The notes under the pieces are model-generated. The model did not search any database. It had not been told where the DNA came from and worked only from the letters and a program-made list of their open reading frames with translations. Both the position numbers and the translations under genes were made by a program. A stretch of 18,175 bases of DNA from NCBI GenBank assembly GCA_964572885.1, contig CAZNFC010000013.1, forward strand, positions 1 to 18,175, written 5' to 3'. The stretch is from UBA10107 sp964572885. GTDB taxonomy: Archaea > Nanobdellota > Nanobdellia > Woesearchaeales > UBA10107. Below, in pieces: positions 14,473 to 18,175 of this stretch; within the stretch, counting starts at the first letter, position 1, and every line of letters starts with the position of its first letter.

Positions 14473-14790
14473 ATGTTTAAAGTGATAGGAACAGAAACGT
14501 ACTCAGAGGAAATAAGCGACCTGCCAAAAGATTACAGAGATGCGGTTGAAGACCTTCCGAAGAGACTTGCAGAAAATCCTCACCAAGGAAAGCCATTGAA
14601 TTACCCCTTTCTAAGAGAAAAGAAAATAAAAGATAGAAGATTTTATTATTTAATTTATGAAGATTTAGAATTAGTTCTGCTCGTTGCAGTTAGTGGAAAG
14701 AAAGATCAACAGAGCACAATTGACCACATCAAAGAGCAATTAGATGAATACAGAATAATTGCAGAACAAGTATCTAAGCAAGTCTCTTGA
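14473..14790 (+). CDS. RelE/ParE-superfamily toxin-like protein
   Basis: 105 residues with the compact RelE fold pattern: an N-terminal strand (FKVIGTETYSEEI), two helices (LPKDYRDAVEDLPKRLAEN), the family block NPHQGKPLNYPFLREKKIKD, then strands RRFYYLIYED and LELVLLVAVSGKKDQQ. RelE-type toxins cleave mRNA at the ribosome; ParE types hit gyrase. Basic residues in the KKIKDRRFYYLIY region are consistent with RNA binding, but the exact target cannot be told from sequence. It has its own promoter and no antitoxin gene in the usual position directly upstream or downstream on the same strand. A 45-residue antitoxin-like gene is encoded on the opposite strand and overlaps its last 17 nt. Confidence 0.85.
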   Translation: MFKVIGTETYSEEISDLPKDYRDAVEDLPKRLAENPHQGKPLNYPFLREKKIKDRRFYYLIYEDLELVLLVAVSGKKDQQSTIDHIKEQLDEYRIIAEQVSKQVS

Positions 14791-14911
14791 ATCTTCCGTT
14801 CTTTAGATCTTCTAAGCTTTTAGCGAATTGTCTCATTAGGTCGAAATCTAACTTCTCTAATCTCTTCAGTTTTGTGTACTCTTCTTTCGGTATTGTTATT
14901 GTTTCTGTCAT
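14774..14911 (-). CDS. Small antitoxin-like protein, 45 residues
   Basis: Reads MTETITIPKEEYTKLKRLEK at the N-terminus, then a charged amphipathic helix (FDLMRQFAKSLEDLK) and a basic end FKRLA. The opening strand followed by ITIPKEEY matches, from memory, the small archaeal antitoxins that accompany RelE or VapC toxins: a short DNA-binding strand plus a toxin-wrapping helix. The frame can be extended to a TTG at 14986, but the ATG at 14911 is 27 nt from a TATA-like box and starts the conserved part. It converges on the RelE-like gene with 17 nt of 3' overlap, instead of forming an operon with it. Two 9-bp direct repeats lie between its TATA box and start. Confidence 0.7.
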   Translation of the reverse strand: MTETITIPKEEYTKLKRLEKLDFDLMRQFAKSLEDLKNGRFKRLA

Positions 14912-14912
14912 A

Positions 14913-14933
14913 GTATTTATGTATGTATTTATG
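14913..14933. repeat. Two GTATTTATG direct repeats, period 12, at the antitoxin promoter
   Basis: Identical copies at 14913-14921 and 14925-14933, between the TATA-like box and the antitoxin start codon. The position over the transcription start suggests an operator for autorepression by the antitoxin or toxin-antitoxin complex; this role is inference. Confidence 0.4.
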
Positions 14934-14942
14934 TTTATATAT
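14934..14942 (-). promoter_or_regulatory. TATA-like box for the antitoxin-like gene
   Basis: ATATATAAA on the minus strand, centred 27 nt before the ATG at 14911. A second box-like palindrome TTTATAAA lies at 14957-14964 and could give a longer leader. Confidence 0.5.
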
Positions 14943-14997
14943 TTGTCTATATTGACTTTATAAAGGTTCTGTGTAGGCCTGAGCAATTGTAACTAAT

Positions 14998-16200
14998 CTA
15001 TATCCCTTGATTCATCCTTCTTCTTATATAGAATATCAGGATTATATTCGCTATAATCACTATTATGAATGCAAGAATCAATACTGAAGTGAACGAACCT
15101 TTAGTGTTTTGATTCCCTATCACTGCATTTCCGCTCAGATCTTTTCCTGCGATTATTATCTTGTCCTTAAGTATGGTCATCCCAAATTCTGAATTTATGA
15201 ATCCTTTGTCATAGATTAATTTTATTTTTATGTCATATGATCCTTCAATTATGTCTTTAGTGTCCCAGTATGCATTAAGTGTTTCAGTTGATGAAGATCC
15301 TATGTCTTTTGGCTGTGTCTTTATTTCATCTATTGTTTTTCCATTGTCGTCTAATATCGAGATATCTGCATAGGCATTTGAATTTGAATTCTGGTTATTC
15401 TTTACTGCTATATCTATCCTGTTTATTTCTCCTAATTTGAAATTAGGAGAGCCTACACTTATTATGTCAAAAGGCTTTTTCTTTATAGAGAAGGTTGTCT
15501 CTTTTACGATTATATTCGAGTCATAATTAAGGGTGGTGATTGCGCTGTAATCTCCTGGAGGAAGTGGACTGTCCAATACTATTGTTTCTTTTCTTCCGTC
15601 TCCTGATGATAATGGTCTGAATGTGTAGCTCTTTGAGACGACAGGATTGTTATCTGAATCATAAATATTCAGATTTGCGTTAAGATTGATTATATTCTCT
15701 GCGCCATCGTTTGATATGTAATAAGCGAATGAGAGATCCTTGTCGTAGTCCGGATCATTAGATGTAAATATCAGATCAGCATGCTTCCCTTCAAAAGGAG
15801 ATTTCAATATCAATTGATGGACTACTGCGACTCCTCCGCTTATTGAAGTTTGTGCGCTTGAATTCCCTGAAGATTCCTGAGCGACTATTTCCAATAAATT
15901 ATTTCCTGGATGTCTTGCAAAGTAAGGCATCCTTACTCTGTATCTGATCGTCGCTTCTCCGTTTGGAAGTATATCGACTGATGGATTCTCTATATTTACA
16001 TACTCAGTGAACATCCCTCTCGGATTCAGATTGACATGTATATTGTTATTTTCGCTGTTTATTATCCTGAATGAAAATTCCTGATTTATGTCTTCTTTTG
16101 AATCTACGACTATTCTTGATGGAGAGACACCAAGAGAGAACACAGAGATCATAGCTAATTGTAGGACGATTAATATCAACAGTACTTTTATAATTTTCAT
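14998..16200 (-). CDS. Membrane-anchored surface protein with Ig-like/CARDB-like repeats
   Basis: 400-residue exported protein. The N-terminus has Lys followed by a hydrophobic stretch (KVLLILIVLQLAMISVFS, about 5-22), a signal peptide with likely cleavage before LGVSPSR. The ectodomain (about 23-365) is beta-rich, with Ig/CARDB-type segments such as FKLGEINRIDIAVKNNQN and EGSYDIKIKLIYDKG. A C-terminal TM (about 372-392, ending IILIFYI) followed by RRRM gives a type I anchor with an Arg-rich cytoplasmic end. It could help anchor or assemble the larger surface protein encoded directly upstream, whose stop codon overlaps its ATG (ATGA). No enzymatic motif is seen. The function is not known; the anchor topology is well supported. 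Confidence 0.8.
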   Translation of the reverse strand: MKIIKVLLILIVLQLAMISVFSLGVSPSRIVVDSKEDINQEFSFRIINSENNNIHVNLNPRGMFTEYVNIENPSVDILPNGEATIRYRVRMPYFARHPGNNLLEIVAQESSGNSSAQTSISGGVAVVHQLILKSPFEGKHADLIFTSNDPDYDKDLSFAYYISNDGAENIINLNANLNIYDSDNNPVVSKSYTFRPLSSGDGRKETIVLDSPLPPGDYSAITTLNYDSNIIVKETTFSIKKKPFDIISVGSPNFKLGEINRIDIAVKNNQNSNSNAYADISILDDNGKTIDEIKTQPKDIGSSSTETLNAYWDTKDIIEGSYDIKIKLIYDKGFINSEFGMTILKDKIIIAGKDLSGNAVIGNQNTKGSFTSVLILAFIIVIIANIILIFYIRRRMNQGI

Positions 16201-18175
16201 GACTGCGATCCCTCCACCACCACTGTCGAGGATTTCTGTCCTGGATTCTCCTCAGCTGGGACTGTGACGTTGAAATCAATGGCTGCGCTGTTGTTCTTGT
16301 ACTGATAATTGAGATTTCTTATTCCGAACTGTGTGCTTCCATTTACAGGAAAGAACGTATTCTGGGATCCTGAGTAGTTGAATGCGTTTGTGAAATTAAT
16401 CGTCGTATTCGCTTTGAATGTGAATGTAGTATTTCCTAATCCGCTCATGTTCCATAACGGCGTTGTTGCATTGATTTTTAGATTGATCAGCACGTTTGAA
16501 AGGCTGTCTATGATGAATGGCCTTGGATTGTTGTCAACCGTATCATTTGATTCGAATATCTGCATATTTCCGAAATCTGTCACATTATTTGTAAGGTTTA
16601 TCATCACCAGTGGCTGTATCGTGAAATTGAATATTCCTGAATAGTTGCTGTAATCTGTTCCATCGAAAGCTCTTACGGTCCAGTTGTAATATCCGCAAGT
16701 TGTAGTCACACTTAATTCGGGAGATGTGTAATTAGTGCTGTTTATCGTACGGAAGTATCTGTTTGCACATAACTGGCTTGTCAAGTTGATATCGTAAGAT
16801 AAACTGTCATTCTCAGCGTCTGTTGATGCGTTCCATTGGAATGTGACATTAATAGTCGTTAAAGTGTCATTTCCGTTGTTCGGGAATGTAAGATTAGGAG
16901 CTGTAGGAGGTGTATTTGATGAATTGAGGTTGAATGTGAATGATGCATTGACATCTGCATTCGTGCTGTTCACTGTTACGCTTACATTGAATGTTCCTGT
17001 CGTGTTGAATAAGTAGCTGAATGTGCTTGTTACGAATGTGTTCACTGCTCCTGTTATTACTTGTATGAATTTTAACACTCCGTTAACAAACCAGTTGAAT
17101 GAAAATGTTGTGTATGATGGAGACTGGATAGTTGTGTTGAATGTCAAGTTTGTAGTCAATGAATGATTCCTGTTTATAGAGAAATTAGTTTCTCCTGTTA
17201 AGTTCTGCACTAAACCTGTATCATTAGGATATACACTTGTAATTCCTATTGATGCATTGATTATTGTTGCGTTGTTGGAGCATAATGTATTTCCGTTTGA
17301 GTTTCCATCATTAGGAGTTACACATGCAGACCAATTCTCTCCTGGTTTTAATTCTTGATTTACTATCAAGTCTGTTCTGTTGTTATATAATGCAAGGATT
17401 TGCTGTGAAGATAACGAACGATTGAATACTTGAACATCATCTATTGTTCCATTGAAAAACCCTGAGCCTGCTGACTTTGCCTTACCTATGAATACGCCAT
17501 CAAAGACTTGAGCTTTTCCATCTCCAGAGGCATTGGCAATCAAAAATGGCTGGTCTGCTGGCAATAATGAATTTGCCTTCCAAACACCATTTATATAAAG
17601 AGTTAGATTTCTATTGTTTAATACACAGAAAGCAAAATTCCAAGTATTTAATGTAATATTATTTTGTCCGCTTGTTGCACTTGTGCTATATTGACCTGCA
17701 CCAGTCGCATTTTGTGTTGCCACAGCACAACTTGCTGTTCTGTTTTGTGTTATTACTCCCGTACCTAAACTTAACCTAAACCATGGATTCGTGACATAGA
17801 AATCACTTTGACTCTGTGATATTATTGTAGGTGGAAATCCGACTGTACTTACCACGTTTATTGGATTAAACCACGCACCCCAACTGAGATTGTTAGCATA
17901 GTTCGGATAACTTGTCAAATTTGATTTTGCAACTGTTATATTGCTCGATACACCATCAAATATATATGCTCCGTGACCATCAAATCCTCCTGTTGCATTC
18001 CAAGTTGTACCCTTTACTGTTCCATTATTTCCATAAGTGGAATAATCAGTTACATTTAAGGAAGTATTTCCTCCGGCTTCGAACGGCATATTAAGAAACT
18101 CTATTGAATTGTTATTATCCCTCCAATCTGTTATATTGTATATCGGTTCTGCATTTGGATCTGTATTGTTCCAAT
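16197..18175 (-). CDS. LamG-domain, sequon-rich secreted surface protein (N-terminus cut by window edge)
   Basis: The frame is open to the right edge, 659 codons plus 2 nt, so the Met at 18089 is internal and the signal peptide lies outside. Domain order: a LamG/concanavalin A-like lectin domain (from FLNMPFEAGG and DYSTYGNNGTVKG through LYINGVWKA to the closing DVQVFNRSLSSQQILALYNN), which is the standard LamG ending; then Ig/fibronectin-like beta repeats (GTFNVSVTV; PPTAPNLTFPNNGN; YYNWTVRAFDGT); then a C-terminal beta domain ending in EGSQS without a membrane anchor. By eye about 50 N-x-S/T sequons occur in the last 630 residues, so heavy N-glycosylation is likely. Proteins of this build usually bind glycans or other cells. 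Cotranscribed with the anchored protein downstream. Confidence 0.88.
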   Translation of the reverse strand, partial: WNNTDPNAEPIYNITDWRDNNNSIEFLNMPFEAGGNTSLNVTDYSTYGNNGTVKGTTWNATGGFDGHGAYIFDGVSSNITVAKSNLTSYPNYANNLSWGAWFNPINVVSTVGFPPTIISQSQSDFYVTNPWFRLSLGTGVITQNRTASCAVATQNATGAGQYSTSATSGQNNITLNTWNFAFCVLNNRNLTLYINGVWKANSLLPADQPFLIANASGDGKAQVFDGVFIGKAKSAGSGFFNGTIDDVQVFNRSLSSQQILALYNNRTDLIVNQELKPGENWSACVTPNDGNSNGNTLCSNNATIINASIGITSVYPNDTGLVQNLTGETNFSINRNHSLTTNLTFNTTIQSPSYTTFSFNWFVNGVLKFIQVITGAVNTFVTSTFSYLFNTTGTFNVSVTVNSTNADVNASFTFNLNSSNTPPTAPNLTFPNNGNDTLTTINVTFQWNASTDAENDSLSYDINLTSQLCANRYFRTINSTNYTSPELSVTTTCGYYNWTVRAFDGTDYSNYSGIFNFTIQPLVMINLTNNVTDFGNMQIFESNDTVDNNPRPFIIDSLSNVLINLKINATTPLWNMSGLGNTTFTFKANTTINFTNAFNYSGSQNTFFPVNGSTQFGIRNLNYQYKNNSAAIDFNVTVPAEENPGQKSSTVVVEGSQS

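Noticed and set aside
14912..14986. Antitoxin start at TTG 14986
   Set aside because: The added segment is AT-rich, holds the TATA box and direct repeats, and lacks family similarity; the ATG at 14911 is better placed.
1..18175. CRISPR arrays, insertion sequences, rRNA or tRNA genes
   Set aside because: No regularly spaced repeats, transposase-like frame or tRNA cloverleaf was found on reading either strand.

Overview
The window looks like a piece of an AT-rich archaeal chromosome, most likely from a small-genome DPANN-type lineage (Woesearchaeota/Pacearchaeota-like). The information-processing genes are archaeal: a Nop5/fibrillarin pair, archaeal-type ValRS and CysRS, archaeal UMP kinase and archaeal SecD/SecF. 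Almost every first gene of a transcription unit has an archaeal TATA-like box (TTTAWATA or TTTATAAA type) centred 24-28 nt before a start codon. That is the geometry of leaderless mRNAs, and it was used here to choose starts. The lineage call is inference; no rRNA is present.

Layout. (1) 1-1825 (-): most of a family B DNA polymerase resembling bacterial Pol II (polB), cut by the left edge. (2) 1953-4403 (+): valS, divergent from polB and convergent with cysS. (3) 7178 to 4398 (-): operon nop5 - fibrillarin - cysS, with tight overlaps; the Nop5 protein is short and lacks its usual N-terminal fibrillarin-binding domain. (4) 7219-7893 (-): UMP kinase with its own promoter. (5) 11040 to 7998 (-): operon secF - secD - 3-methyladenine DNA glycosylase. 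(6) 11112-11750 (-): M50/site-2 protease-like membrane protein. (7) 11801-11921: a candidate structured RNA closed by a perfect 10-bp stem. (8) 11980-12686 (+): FKBP-type prolyl isomerase overlapping by ATGA a two-TM potassium-channel-like protein with an unusual TVGHAD filter. (9) 12693-12992 (-): small basic conserved-looking hypothetical protein, preceded by a 350-bp stretch that holds either a decayed gene or a structured leader. (10) 13343-14911: a toxin-antitoxin-like cluster: HTH-MNT nucleotidyltransferase plus HEPN protein (operon, +), RelE/ParE-like toxin (+), and a 45-residue antitoxin-like protein encoded convergently (-) and overlapping the toxin 3' end. (11) 18175 to 14998 (-): a two-gene cell-surface operon, a large LamG-type, sequon-rich secreted protein (cut by the right edge) and a signal-peptide/C-terminal-anchor protein.

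The left two thirds (1-12.4 kb) is core housekeeping: replication or repair synthesis, aminoacylation, rRNA 2'-O-methylation, pyrimidine nucleotides, secretion, base-excision repair and protein folding. The right third (12.4-18.2 kb) is accessory: ion channel, gene remnant, toxin-antitoxin modules and surface proteins. The most interesting points are the minimal Nop5, the altered channel filter, the candidate ncRNA, the convergent toxin/antitoxin arrangement and the decayed or structured region at 13.0-13.3 kb.
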